The position numbers were made by a program, and so were the translations under genes. The notes under the pieces were generated by a model. The model was given only the letters and a program-made list of their open reading frames with translations, did not search any database and was not told where the DNA came from. From Lindgomyces ingoldianus (taxonomy: Eukaryota; Ascomycota; Dothideomycetes; Pleosporales; Lindgomycetaceae), in contig NW_022985165.1 in assembly GCF_010093535.1 (NCBI RefSeq), positions 1,664,985 through 1,728,984 of the forward strand: DNA of 64,000 bases. Reading direction: 5' to 3'. Positions 10,608 to 21,300 of this stretch are shown here, piece after piece. Each line of letters opens with the position of its first letter. Positions within the stretch are counted from its first letter, which is position 1.

Positions 10608-12637
10608 ATGCCTATCTCTCCTCTGAACATCCTTTCAACTGAGGCTGCTGTCCTCGATAACGTGACGTCCCTCATCGCATTACTCGGCTACATTGTTAGC
10701 AAGGTGCGAGAGGTGCGCGGATTCCGCAAGGATTGCCAGGAACTCACGAATACTTGTATTGCGCTTTCTCTCACTTACCTAGACAATAAGAAGGCGCTCG
10801 AAGACGCAAAATTGAAGAGCGAATTTGACGACTGTCTGAAGGAGGTCTATAGCCTTGTGATGCAATGTCGAGAATGGAATATTGCGCACATCGCGTTGGA
10901 TGTTACTATAAAGCACAGATTTACGTCGATGAAAGCAAAGCTGGATAATATCCGTAAGGCTTTCGAATTGGAGATTCTGGTGAGTCCCTCAATCCAGCAT
11001 ACGAAGAACATCAACGCACACACAGGACCAGTTCGTTTCTGATCAGGCTTCAGATGGCGCTTAAGGGAGCCTCGTCGGAGGCTGCTGACGCTCTTCGCTC
11101 ACTAGCGACGGAAATGAATGAAATGCGAGATGCCAGGGAAGAGGATGGAAAGGATAGGAAAGCCATGCTGGAGAAACTTCGCCAGCTTCAGGACGACGTG
11201 TCAGAGTCGCGCCGCAACATCTTGTCTCTGAAGCCGCTCCCAAATACGACTCTGAATATAGTCTCAGTGCCTGACCCAAGTATCTTTGTGTCGAAGGAGT
11301 CCGCCGACGGGAAGCCTATAAAAGGAACGTTCAAAGGCTCTCAAATCTCCTTCCATGAAGTCATCGATAAGAGAGGGGTATCGGATGGGCTCCCTCGAGT
11401 GGTCAAGCTGTATCGAGATATGACGGAGATAGCACAAATCCAGACGCTGTACGGTATTGTTGAGATAGATGGATCCCTTTATGCTGCCATGGAAGACATG
11501 GCACAGCACATGAGCTTCGCGGATGCTTTGGAGACGGGCTTCATTGCCAAGCTGAGCCGCCTACAGAAACTCCAGATCGGGCACGAGATAGCGGCTACTC
11601 TCTCAGCTCTTCATAGGGCTGAAATTATTGTCAAGGTCATGTCCGACGTCACGACTCACCTTGAAACCATGCCCGACGGCTCAATAAGGGCAAAGCTTTC
11701 CGGATTGCGAAGTGCTCGAAGAGTAAGCGTTCCATCTCTGAATCTGGTCATATATGGTTTCCGCATCCAGCAGTGACTGACTAGTATCAGATATGGGAGA
11801 CAACAACTCGCGACGTACAGGATCCAAGGTTCGAAGCTCCGGAAACGGAGAAAGTGGGATCACGGTCTCCCATGTCAGATGTTTGGGCGTAAGTATTCAG
11901 TTACGCCCGTCTCGTAGTTTAACCACTTACAATAACTCACAGGCTAGGCACCATTCTCCATATGCTCTTTCTTACGGAATTTCCCTTTAGCAAGAAAGTG
12001 GACCAAGCAAAGCCAGACGACAAGACGGCGCGGCGCGAGATCAAAGATCTTCTCCAGGCAAAGAAGGGACCTTTCACCAGTTACCCTTTGCCTATGCCAA
12101 AAGAGACTGAGCTGGCTCGGGAATGTCTTCGGTCAGATCCGTTCCTCAGACCACCGGCTTCCTGGGTCGCCCAGCAAATGTTCGAAGTCTTGATCAGTGT
12201 TGCGGCCGAAGATAATCCTAATCTTCCTCTGGCAGTCCCGATGCCAAGAGCATCCAACGATATGGAGAAGTCGAGCATGGATGAACTGGTAAAGCGGATT
12301 CATTTAGTGGCGCGAGAAGCCAAAACCAAAAAAAACAGATATTCGGAAGTTTGCGCAAGTCGAGATAAGCAAGTTGATACGAGCGGCCGAAGGAATCAAT
12401 CCGGTATACGCCTACACTGTGGGCTTAGCCTATCTTCGCGATCTTGTCGAGCTTAGTAGTGATGATCAACCATCGCCTGGATTTGTACCAGGTGAAGTCC
12501 GACGTGCGAAGCTAGCCCTGCCGTACCTTGACATGGCCCAACAACAAGGGCATGTCGGTGCGATCAAAGAGTTGGTTCTCGCTCATAAGCATCTGGCAGA
12601 ACACTATTACTCCTTGTTAAAGATAGACTATGAATAA
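10608..12637 (+). pseudogene. MLKL-like cell-death protein: N-terminal helical bundle, coiled coil, pseudokinase; single-base frame break
   Basis: Exons are 10608-10979, 11054-11722, 11791-11888 and 11943-12637, with good GT/AG borders; the first in-frame ATG is at 10608. Exon 1 (124 residues) is a helical bundle with the FRKDCQELTNTC and EFDDCLKEVYSLVMQC patterns seen in MLKL N-terminal, HeLo-like (HELL) and RPW8-type membrane-acting domains. Residues about 125-180 look like a coiled coil. A kinase fold follows: VVK in strand beta-3, FEAPE and SDVWALG late in the C-lobe. The HRD, catalytic-loop Asn and DFG positions are lost (IIVKV and LSGL), so it should be a pseudokinase, as in MLKL. The C-terminal about 90 residues look helical, possibly Sel1-like. 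An A8 run at 12328-12335 shifts the frame; total exon length minus one base equals 611 codons. It is either a recent pseudogene or an assembly error. Function is inferred. Confidence 0.72.
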
Positions 12638-12681
12638 ACCAAGACTAGAGATTTCTACATGAGCTTGATTGCTTAGTTCCA

Positions 12682-15600
12682 TCACAGTTCAGAATTTGCT
12701 TTCCTCTTCCGGCTCGACAATGACAACCAACCTGATCTGAGGTTCAACTCCGAGTCTGTTTCCAACATTTTTCTGACTTGAGGGAGCTCGTAGCTCCCAT
12801 CATACCATTCAGTCTCCTCACCGTAGGTCGAAGCAGCTATCCCCGACGGGCCATCCATGATCTCATCCATCACCACTACTAAAGATGTCGCGTCAAATCG
12901 CCCGGCCGGATTGGGATCTAAGCACCGCTCCAGTACTCTCATGAGGCCTGCGAGGTAATGGGCATTTCCATCCTCGTCGCAAAGCAGCGGAAAAATCTTA
13001 CCATTATTGATGATCTTCACGGCGAGCAGGCCCCACGAAAAGATGTCATCGGCTGTTGAGGAGCCCTGCGTGTGATTGGTAATTTCTGGCGTCATGAAGT
13101 CGGCGTAGGAATAAGACCTGGTGGCCATGCTCGAGGAACTGGCGAGAGGTTGTGAGTCCATATTCTTGACGGTGGTAGTGATGTCTTTCCCTTCGCCTAG
13201 GTCAGACAGCAGACAGTCGAACTCGATTTCGTCTTCGCCTGCTTGGCGGAGAGATGTCACCAGAACGTTATTCGGATGAATGTCTCTATTTAAACCCTAT
13301 TGTCAGCATCTAGACTCACATCTACATTCGTCAGCAACCAGCGATTGGGAACATACCGGTGCACGATACCCTTCTTATGAATCGTCATCAAGCCATTCGC
13401 AAGTCCACTCAGCGCCCCGCAAATGACCAACCAGTTATTTTCTAGTTCTCCCGGCCTTAATCTTCTTTCTAAAAACCCCAGTATGTCGCCCTGTTCTGCG
13501 AAGTCGAACACGAGGGCGAAGGTCTCCTTTGTAGTAGTTGGGAGCACCTTGATTGCATTCAAATCGATAATACGCCCTGTTTCATCCACGAATACTTTGC
13601 AGAACCCGTAGAATGGGACGCAACCACTGGAATCTCCGGCAAGAGCTGAGTACACAGTGGCCAACTATAATCCGTCAGCTGGAAAGGCTTAGAAAAGACG
13701 GCGACCTGCCGCATACCTCGACAAAGAATTTCGCTTGGTCATCAAAACTCTTACCCACTAAGGCCACTTTCAATCCGACCATTCCCCGTCCTTCCTCGGT
13801 ATGATCATACATTTTTGTCGGCTTCCTCGCCCAGCTCGCTTTATACACTCGCCCGAAACTGCCTTTTCCAATGAACGCTAGGTTCGCGAGGTCGATTTCA
13901 CGAGAATCGATAAAGACTAGGAAATCGCTGTAAGATGGATCATAGTTCTCGCCGAGAATCTTTCGAAGGGCTTCATGTTGTATAGAGAGGGTATTTCGGT
14001 GTCGGTACTTGAGATCGAAGAAGTCGAAGGCAGCCCAGACGCCGGATCGGTGCTCTAGCTGCCGCATCTTCAGGCCCGGAAGGGTTTGGAGGAGGTAGAA
14101 GGTCTGGCTACTACAATCGTAGGTAAACGCGCAGTCGTTCTAGTAAGAAGACCTGCTTAGTGGCTGTCCGGCTCATGGATGCGTATCGGGGAGTTGTGGA
14201 AGAAAAGAACTCACCCAAAGTTCTAGGAAATATCGAAACTGCTTCACAACTTCTGTCCCTTCTAATTTCTGTTGCTGAAATACGACCCTGTTTCCAATCG
14301 TCAAGCCGGGGTATCGATAGCCAGAACCAACATGCGAAAGGAATAAATCGTCCGTGAGATATAGAGTGTGATTGACACTGTCCACTGAAACAGTACACAG
14401 AGTTCCGTTTAATGCCTTGGCATCGAGGCCCAACCCACTCTCTAGGTCGACGAGGCTCTTTGCGTCGATTTCCTCGAGCGTCTCCCAGGAATAGAACGAG
14501 AACAGGTTCATTGGGTCGATGATTGGACTTTCATGGGCTCTCCGACGGAACTCGAGGTCGAGCTTATATCTAATGAGTTGATGCTCGCGCTACAAGCAGT
14601 CTTCTGGGGTACTTACAAACTCTTGGGAGTCCTCTTTGAAGAAGAAACTGGTTATCTCGCTCTATTACCGTCTTAGAATCGTTCAATCCCGCTTGACTAA
14701 GCATGAGCCTACGAGGGGTCAGAGGCTTACCGGACGCTGAGACAACACCTCACTCAATGGCTGCTTCGCAATGATTTCCCGAACGCTTTCATCATCTTGG
14801 TTCCCTGTTTTCCACCATTTAGCGAACTCCTCAGATGTAATGAGCCGATCGATCTCCGCTTTATGGAGCGCATTCTGCTTCGACACTACCAACATTCGGC
14901 ACAGCGACCATACATCCCAAAGTTCCTCGGCTTCCATGATTTTGGTCGTCGTGATCTTGGCCAAATCTTTGGTCCGCTCTTTATCTTGCTCTTCTTTTGC
15001 CTTCTCAGCTTCCGCATCCACAGGAACCTCGTCATCACCTTCACCCTCACGGTCGGTGTTCTCGCTATCGTCGAGATCGTCCCCCATACCCTCAAATAAA
15101 CCTCTAGGCGGAAACTCCGGCGTCTCCTCAATCATGCGCTCTACACATTCCCTCAAAGCCTTCTGATCTTCTACCAACCTCAACAACTCCAGCGCCTCCC
15201 TTCTAAACCCCGGCAACCCTCTCACCCCCTCAACATCACAGAGCACAAACCTTCCTAGCTCTTTCCAGATCCCTAAATCCTCTTCATGCGGCATAACCGT
15301 AACCTTGTCAACTTTGACACCATTTCGCTCGCTCAACTCGAGATTGTCCCGCATCAGCTGCTCGGTGCGATAATAACGTCTATCATAGAGTTCATTTCTT
15401 CCTCTAACTCTCGTCCGCAACGTTGATCGAAAGACGTCTAGCGCGGCATTGAAATCCCCGTCGTGGCATTCGGTAACCCATTCGGGGTCCAATTCAGTCA
15501 GCGCCAAGCGCAGGACATTGTCGGCCCAGGACCAGCGAAAGAAGAGGACGACCGCTGCATGCTCGGCTAATATGTCGCTTATGGTACTTTGGGGCCTAGA

Positions 15601-15828
15601 TTCGGACTGAAGCTGGGAAAGTGTGTTTAGAAGGAGAGTCCGTTCAAAGGGCTGGAGTCTGACGCGGAGGGGAAGAGTGTATGGGGATGACAATGGGTTT
15701 GAGTTTGAGGAGGAAGGGAAGTAGGAGAGCGCATTAAGAAGGCATATATGCCGAAGGCGTGTTATACGCGGCCAGCTACAGCGCTCGCGGATGTGGAAGA
15801 GGTAGCGGTCATCCATTGTGGATGTCAA
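12682..15828 (-). CDS. 941-aa protein with C-terminal protein kinase domain
   Basis: Six exons on the minus strand: 14731-15828, 14617-14661, 14215-14562, 13717-14139, 13357-13664 and 12682-13285. They join in frame to 942 codons including the stop. The kinase occupies roughly residues 560-920: glycine loop GKGSFGRVY, a GLK lysine, VHRDIHPNN catalytic loop (split by the last intron), SDLG in place of DFG, MTPEI in place of APE, and a late DDIFSWGLL helix. The catalytic residues are present, so it should be an active Ser/Thr-type kinase. The first 500 or so residues, with an acidic low-complexity patch near 245-285, match no family I recognise. It is tail-to-tail with the MLKL-like gene, 44 bp apart. 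The kinase call is firm; substrate and pathway are unknown. Confidence 0.82.
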
Positions 15829-17775
15829 AATGTGAAGGAGAATCTCGTCGCATCAGGCTGAGACGAAGTCATGGCTCCTCCAGCCTTGTGATATCACCTG
15901 ATCTTCGGGTGGGCCTGTGGCGTGGAGATGCATGTCGCCTAGAAAAATCCATTCAGAGGATTTTAATATCAGTATTTTCGAATATTTACACCTTTGATTG
16001 AACATTGATCGGCTGACACAGAATGGAGTGAGGGCTTTCAGACGCATTGTACAACATCAGAGCATCAAGGGTATCGCGACCATTGAAATTTCAAGCATAC
16101 TAAGGCGCTCGATTGCATTCGATAGCAATACTAGAGTGCCACCTTCCAAAAATACACTTCAAGAAATGGAATAATAAATGAAGGTAGAACGGAGCAAATC
16201 GAAGATGAGACGAGAATGGCAGCTGCGACAGGCTTAGAAAAAGCAAGCAATCTTAATACATACCGACCTCAGCTGTGTTTGCCCCTTAATGTTACGCCAG
16301 CTAATCACACAGAAATCTAGCTCCTCATTTGAGACGGCAAATGACAGCTGCTGAAGCTCGCGTTAATATGAGAACGTGCAGGCTGAGAGCACTGCGCTAG
16401 TACACTTGCTTTCGTACTGATGCAGAGCAATAGTATAGTAGAGTAGCGGGCACAGTTCGACTGTGCAGGGGGAGATGCGGGCAGAAGAGGGGGGTTTGAG
16501 GGGAGTCAAGGAGGGTTGAGAGGTTCAGAGTGAAATAAGACTAGGACGTTTGATGAGCTGCTTACTTCAAGATTATATAATGAACATAGAAATTGGAGTG
16601 CAGATCTAAGACTTTTTGAAGCTCTAATTTTGCTGGCTTAGAGGCCTCCATTTTCGGGGGCAAATCACTCCAGAATATGGAGGCTTCTAAGCCAATCCAA
16701 CATGGTTTATAGCGAAAGCGTTTCCCGCACTAGCTGAATCGAACACTTTTCCTGGTAATTCATTAAACGGTGGAAGCGAGGTTCCTCTCATTGCGCAGTT
16801 CATTGTTAACAAGTCACGCTATCCAGTCCCGATAATCAGAGTTCCATCGCCGACTGAGCAGAGGCTACACCTTAAGATATTTACTGCGAACGTTTCGAGT
16901 TTCTGTTATGTAAACTTTTGAAAAGCATTCTCTGTGAATAATTTGGGCGTCTCGAGGTGATTAGGTAAGAATAATTCTACAATCTCGGAAGTATCTATGA
17001 CGGAATGGCGGTTATCAGGAGACACGAGGCTGGAAACAGTTCCTAGGCAGAAGTGAACGCTCAGTGATGCATTGGCTTTACTGAAGTTGAAAGAGGGTGA
17101 GAGCCCGGATTCGGGCTTTGTATGACGATGCTAGGATGCGAAAGGTTCCTACATACAAGGGTGGCGCGTGTGGGAAGTCATCAAGGAGGAGTCGTAGGGG
17201 CTTGGCAGTATAATAAAAGTTCTTTGCTGTAACCATATTAGAATAAAATGGTCTCACCATAGCCAATTTACGTGCGTCTGAAAGTGTCATCCTACTCCAG
17301 ATGGCCTCTCATCAGCAGTGCATTCTCCTGTTTCTTCAGTACAAGTGTTACGCCCCATCCTCCTCACTGGGCTTCCGCCATCTCTGAAAAATCAGCTCCC
17401 GCTGGAATCAAGCAGGAAACAGTTTTCCGCGAAGTCACAAAGAGACGATTCCACGATTCCTGAGTGTGAAGAAGCTCGAGAAGGTACCAATCACGTTGGC
17501 TATTGGTGCTTTGTCGGGAAAGTACATGTTATTAAGGGCGACCACACCCAGGGAGGCGCACGATATCTGTGGTGAAGAATCCATTCTGCGCTCGATTTGT
17601 TGGGTGAAGGTGTTGCTGAATCGACATTCTTAAAAGCATAATACCAAGACACTAGCTGAAGTTTAGTCGGCGCATCACTGCTTGCATGTTGGTGTTTGAT
17701 ACTAACAATTGATTTCAGCCCCGACAACCCACAACGGCGGCGTAATCTTTCATACTTCAAACACCGTCAACGCCG
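15829..17775. other. Intergenic, no gene seen
   Basis: About 1.9 kb with only short frames that lack family features. It contains one near-perfect hairpin at 16634-16694 (listed separately). The outer parts probably hold the promoter of the kinase gene to the left and the 3' region of the SPRY gene to the right. Confidence 0.6.
16634..16694. repeat. Inverted repeat, 18-bp arms
   Basis: The arms 16634-16651 (tggcttagaggcctccat) and 16677-16694 are complementary at 17 of 18 positions with a 25-nt spacer. It lies in a gene-free stretch. It could be a fold-back element remnant, a transcribed hairpin or chance; the sequence does not decide. Confidence 0.6.
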
Positions 17776-18885
17776 TTAAAATGGATTGTAGATCCAGTCT
17801 TCAGGACTGAAGAACACTTCGAAATCCACACCACCAAATACACCAATTGCTGGGAACAGATCGCATTCACCCCTTAACCCAGTTGTTCCACCTTCGCTTC
17901 TGGCATCCAGCTCTTCATTTCCGTCCCAGCCTCCTTCCCTCATTCCATTGCGCGTGAAGAAAACGTCAATATCGAGCAGCCTCGCTCGTTGAGTCGGTTC
18001 ATAGGAAGGAGGCTTCTGGGGAGGAGCAAACTTGATGCCAATGCCTACAATGTCGCCCGGCTTAAATGTAGTGGTGAAGTCGACCCCTCCCCAGGTGTCG
18101 TTAACATATTTCCTTCCATCATCGCCGTGAATGCCGAGGGATGCGCGTTGCCACCCCGGTAATCTGAACGTGGGATAAGGTGGAGCAACGAAGCCTACCG
18201 CAATTCCAGCTTCTGCTTCTTCTAGCGTACGCTCTCCGCGACCGACTCCGGTAACTTTTAGCTCAAAATAGATGGTCTTAGGCTGTTGTGTGTGAAGAGG
18301 TGAATCCCAAAACACCGAATACATTGGGAGGTTCGTCAGGATGCTTGAGTCTTTACACTTGGCATGGGTCCTACATTTCCAGTGGCCAGGACGCTTCTGC
18401 GGTAATAAATCGCCTGTGTATGTCGGTGCCTTGAGCAAGGCTAACTGGCCGTGTTGGATCGCAGTATGTTGAGCAGGGGTGAGATTCTGCGGCTGCCAGA
18501 GAGGGTTCGCTTCGGTCCAGGCAAAGGCTCGGTCTCCATCTTCCATAGTACAGTTTGCAGTTGGAGAGCTATCGTAGCAAATTGATGGGGGTGGCGGAAG
18601 AAGTGAGTTGTCTGGAATCACTGTCCAGTCATGGTAGGGCGGAGGTTCCCAACTTGGAGGTGGCTGCTGGGGATACTGAGGCGGGGGAGGACCTGGGGTA
18701 GCTACATAACCTGAGGATGAATCCCCTTGGGCTGGTGGAGACACATGAGGCGACTGGTATTTCCCAGAAGGGCTTCCCAGATGTTGCTGATTTGATGAGT
18801 TCATGTAGTATGGGTTGCTTGGATGGAATTGGTGCTGCTGCCCATCTTGTTCACGCTTGATCTTGTCCTTCAGTTTCTTGAACAT
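17776..18885 (-). CDS. SPRY-domain protein, proline-rich N-terminus
   Basis: Single-exon gene of 369 aa. Residues 1-12 are basic (MFKKLKDKIKRE). Residues about 20-110 are Gln/Pro/Ser-rich with runs of Pro and PPxY-like motifs (EPPPY), which often bind WW domains. Residues about 195-365 form a SPRY/B30.2-like beta-sandwich: IYFELKVTGVG, AEAGIAVGFVAPPYP, LPGWQRASLGIHGDDGRKY, GDIVGIGIKF, VFFTRNG and LFPAIGVFGG. Yeast Ssh4/Ear1 combine SPRY with PY motifs to recruit Rsp5 ubiquitin ligase to cargo, but they carry a membrane anchor that is absent here; a soluble Rsp5-adaptor role is only a suggestion. It is divergent from the next gene across 366 bp. Confidence 0.8.
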   Translation of the reverse strand: MFKKLKDKIKREQDGQQHQFHPSNPYYMNSSNQQHLGSPSGKYQSPHVSPPAQGDSSSGYVATPGPPPPQYPQQPPPSWEPPPYHDWTVIPDNSLLPPPPSICYDSSPTANCTMEDGDRAFAWTEANPLWQPQNLTPAQHTAIQHGQLALLKAPTYTGDLLPQKRPGHWKCRTHAKCKDSSILTNLPMYSVFWDSPLHTQQPKTIYFELKVTGVGRGERTLEEAEAGIAVGFVAPPYPTFRLPGWQRASLGIHGDDGRKYVNDTWGGVDFTTTFKPGDIVGIGIKFAPPQKPPSYEPTQRARLLDIDVFFTRNGMREGGWDGNEELDARSEGGTTGLRGECDLFPAIGVFGGVDFEVFFSPEDWIYNPF

Positions 18886-19251
18886 TGCAGAGTAGAGAGG
18901 TCAGAGTGCAAATCCAAAGAGAGGTTAATGAGTTGAGCTGTATATTGAAATAGGAGAGGGAACCTAGTCAGGTCAAGTGATCTTGCTCGGTCGATGTTGG
19001 TTAGCTCTGATGATGCTTTAGAAACAATTACCCGCTCATGGATAGACAGCAGATGAAAAGAGTAAATAGTTGATGCAATGTGCGACAACAATTCCGTTGT
19101 GGAAGAGTGAAAGCTAATCGTCGGAAGCGGCCGAGCAAACCGTCGGCTTTCACTCGCTAGCGCCACGCTAACCAGAATCCCTGCATACATTGACCCAAGT
19201 CAACGTCATGCATCTTCACCATTCACTATGATGCCTCCCTAACAAAGAGCA
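18886..19251. promoter_or_regulatory. Divergent promoter region (SPRY gene / metallo-beta-lactamase gene)
   Basis: A 366-bp gap between two start codons facing away from each other. It must hold both 5' untranslated regions and core promoters. No obvious TATA box or named operator is visible. Confidence 0.5.
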
Positions 19252-20439
19252 ATGGACGAGCCCTCTGCTCAGTTGCATCTTGAGATTCGCGAACGCGTCG
19301 TACGCGCCCTCGCAACACGTCGACCTCTACTACACCACCTAAACGCCGACACCAGCTGGCTGCTCCAGATTCCGCGCCCCGCCTCTGCAATCCGACACGG
19401 CAGTCGCATATACTACAATATCCTCATCGACCCGTGGTTTGTCGGTGGGCAGTCCGATGTCGCGCGCTGGTTCTCGCAGCAATGGCACGCGACAGAGAGC
19501 GCTGTGAAAACGGTGGCCGAAGTGGAGGCGCTGGCACAGCAGATCGAGATATTTACGGGCGGCCTGCGACTAGGGAAGGGAAGGGTGACGAAAAAAGAGG
19601 CCGCAGCAGACATTGAAACGTTCATCGACGCGGTTGCCATATCGCATGAATTTACCGATCATTGCCACAAGGAAACGCTGCTAGAGCTTCATAAGGATAT
19701 ACCTGTCTTCGCGACCGAGGTGCGTCCTGCCATCACACTTCAAAGCTGCACGAGTCGTTAAGATGCTAATGTCGGTACCCAGAAAGCCGCAAGTTTGATA
19801 TCCAGCTTCAAACACTTCCGTAGCATAGTCGCCATTCCTACCTTTACCTCCGACCTGCCAGACTGGCGTTCCTACTCGCTCGCTCCACTCCCCACATGGC
19901 TCTCGATATCGCGTCTGACCGCCTCCAACGACGCCCTTTACTACCATTCCGCCCTCCTTATAGCTTTCGCCACGCATCCCTTCCTACCCTCCACGCCTCG
20001 CAAACGAACATCCGCCTCCATGTTCCCGGACCCGTCTGCTGAATCCAGCGGTCCCGACGCCGCTGAATGCGTAATATACACTCCTCACGGGATCCCCCAC
20101 GCCTCCCTAGTACCGATTGAACTGGCAGACCCCCCACTACATACACTAGCCTTTCTGCATGGGCTCCACGATGTCTCGATTGCAGCAGCCCAGCAACTCA
20201 ATCTGGGTGCCAAAAACGGCCTTTTGGCTCAAAGGGCACTACGAGCAAAGTACTGGGTCGGAACACATGATGAGGTGAAGACGGGCGGTGGCTTAGTAGG
20301 CTGGTTCCTACGACGCAAGATCTGGACTCTGGAAGATGCGCTGAGGGACGTTAGCCCGGAGGTAAATGACAAGGATATAGATATGGAAGACGTCAGGTTT
20401 GAAGAAATAGGCAATGGGCAGAGTAGAGTTTTAGAGTGA
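19252..20439 (+). CDS. Metallo-beta-lactamase-fold protein (fungal family)
   Basis: Two exons, 19252-19719 and 19783-20439, give 374 aa. An early strand ILIDPWFVGGQSDVARWF and the later AISHEFTDHCHKETL carry an HxxxDH metal motif of the metallo-beta-lactamase superfamily. The C-terminal YWVGTHDEVKTGGGLVGWF is typical of a conserved but uncharacterised fungal branch with UlaG-like features. The family comprises metal-dependent hydrolases; the substrate is unknown. There is no signal peptide or membrane segment, so it is probably cytosolic. The start is the first ATG in frame. Confidence 0.82.
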
Positions 20440-21300
20440 TAGAGCCGGCTGAATGTGCATCGCAGTAGATTATATACCCGGTTCGTCATTGTGAGTACAG
20501 CCTGCATTTTAGGATCTATGGGGATAACAGCATATAGTTTGGAAAAAATTTCCTCCTTAACCTAATTTTTTATTTTTTATTTTTTTTAGATTGTTGATGT
20601 CTTTGAAAGGAGACTTGATGCATCTATAGACCAGAGCGGAGGAAGCTCGCGAGGAAGAACGGAATACGGAAGGACGGGGCGGAGGGGGGATTCAGGACAG
20701 GAAAGCGTATAGAACATACGCAGCTACAAGGTCAAATGAAGGTAGGACTAATCCTACAGGCTTAAAATTAAGACATGAGTTCTTTGAGGTATTCGATGCT
20801 TGCCTGTAGCGGTTTTAAGTAGTTGTCTATTATAGGCGTGCCACAAAACACATATCCGCCACAGAAGTTAGTACATTTAGCACATCAGAGCTCTTGAAGT
20901 AGACAGAGCGGTACAATTATTTAATAACAAGACATAGGAGCTTTAATTAGTCCACTTGTTCACTTTCAAATCGCATCACTTCCTGTTCTTGGCCGTCAAG
21001 CCTTTTTGCACCAGACACGGTCGCCCCGCTGCTTGAGTCTGGGTGCAGGAGTCACACCCACAAAAGGGTTAGTTAATTGGAGCGAGTGGCCGACTTTCCC
21101 TGATAGTGTTGTATTCCAGGATTGGACGCGGATCTTTGGTCCAACGTAATTCTGTAGCTCAGCGTTGCAGCTGTTTGGCCTTATCGATAAGGTATAACGA
21201 GTATGAGGCAGACCCCATGGAGCCTTGCCAAAGTTCCATCCCTCTCCCTACATCATATCGCCGTCCTCTCTCCTCTCACATACCTATACATGTCTACAAT
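20440..21300. other. Intergenic, no gene seen
   Basis: Contains a T-rich tract around 20562-20590, probably in the 3' region of the preceding gene. No frame with family features. Confidence 0.55.
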
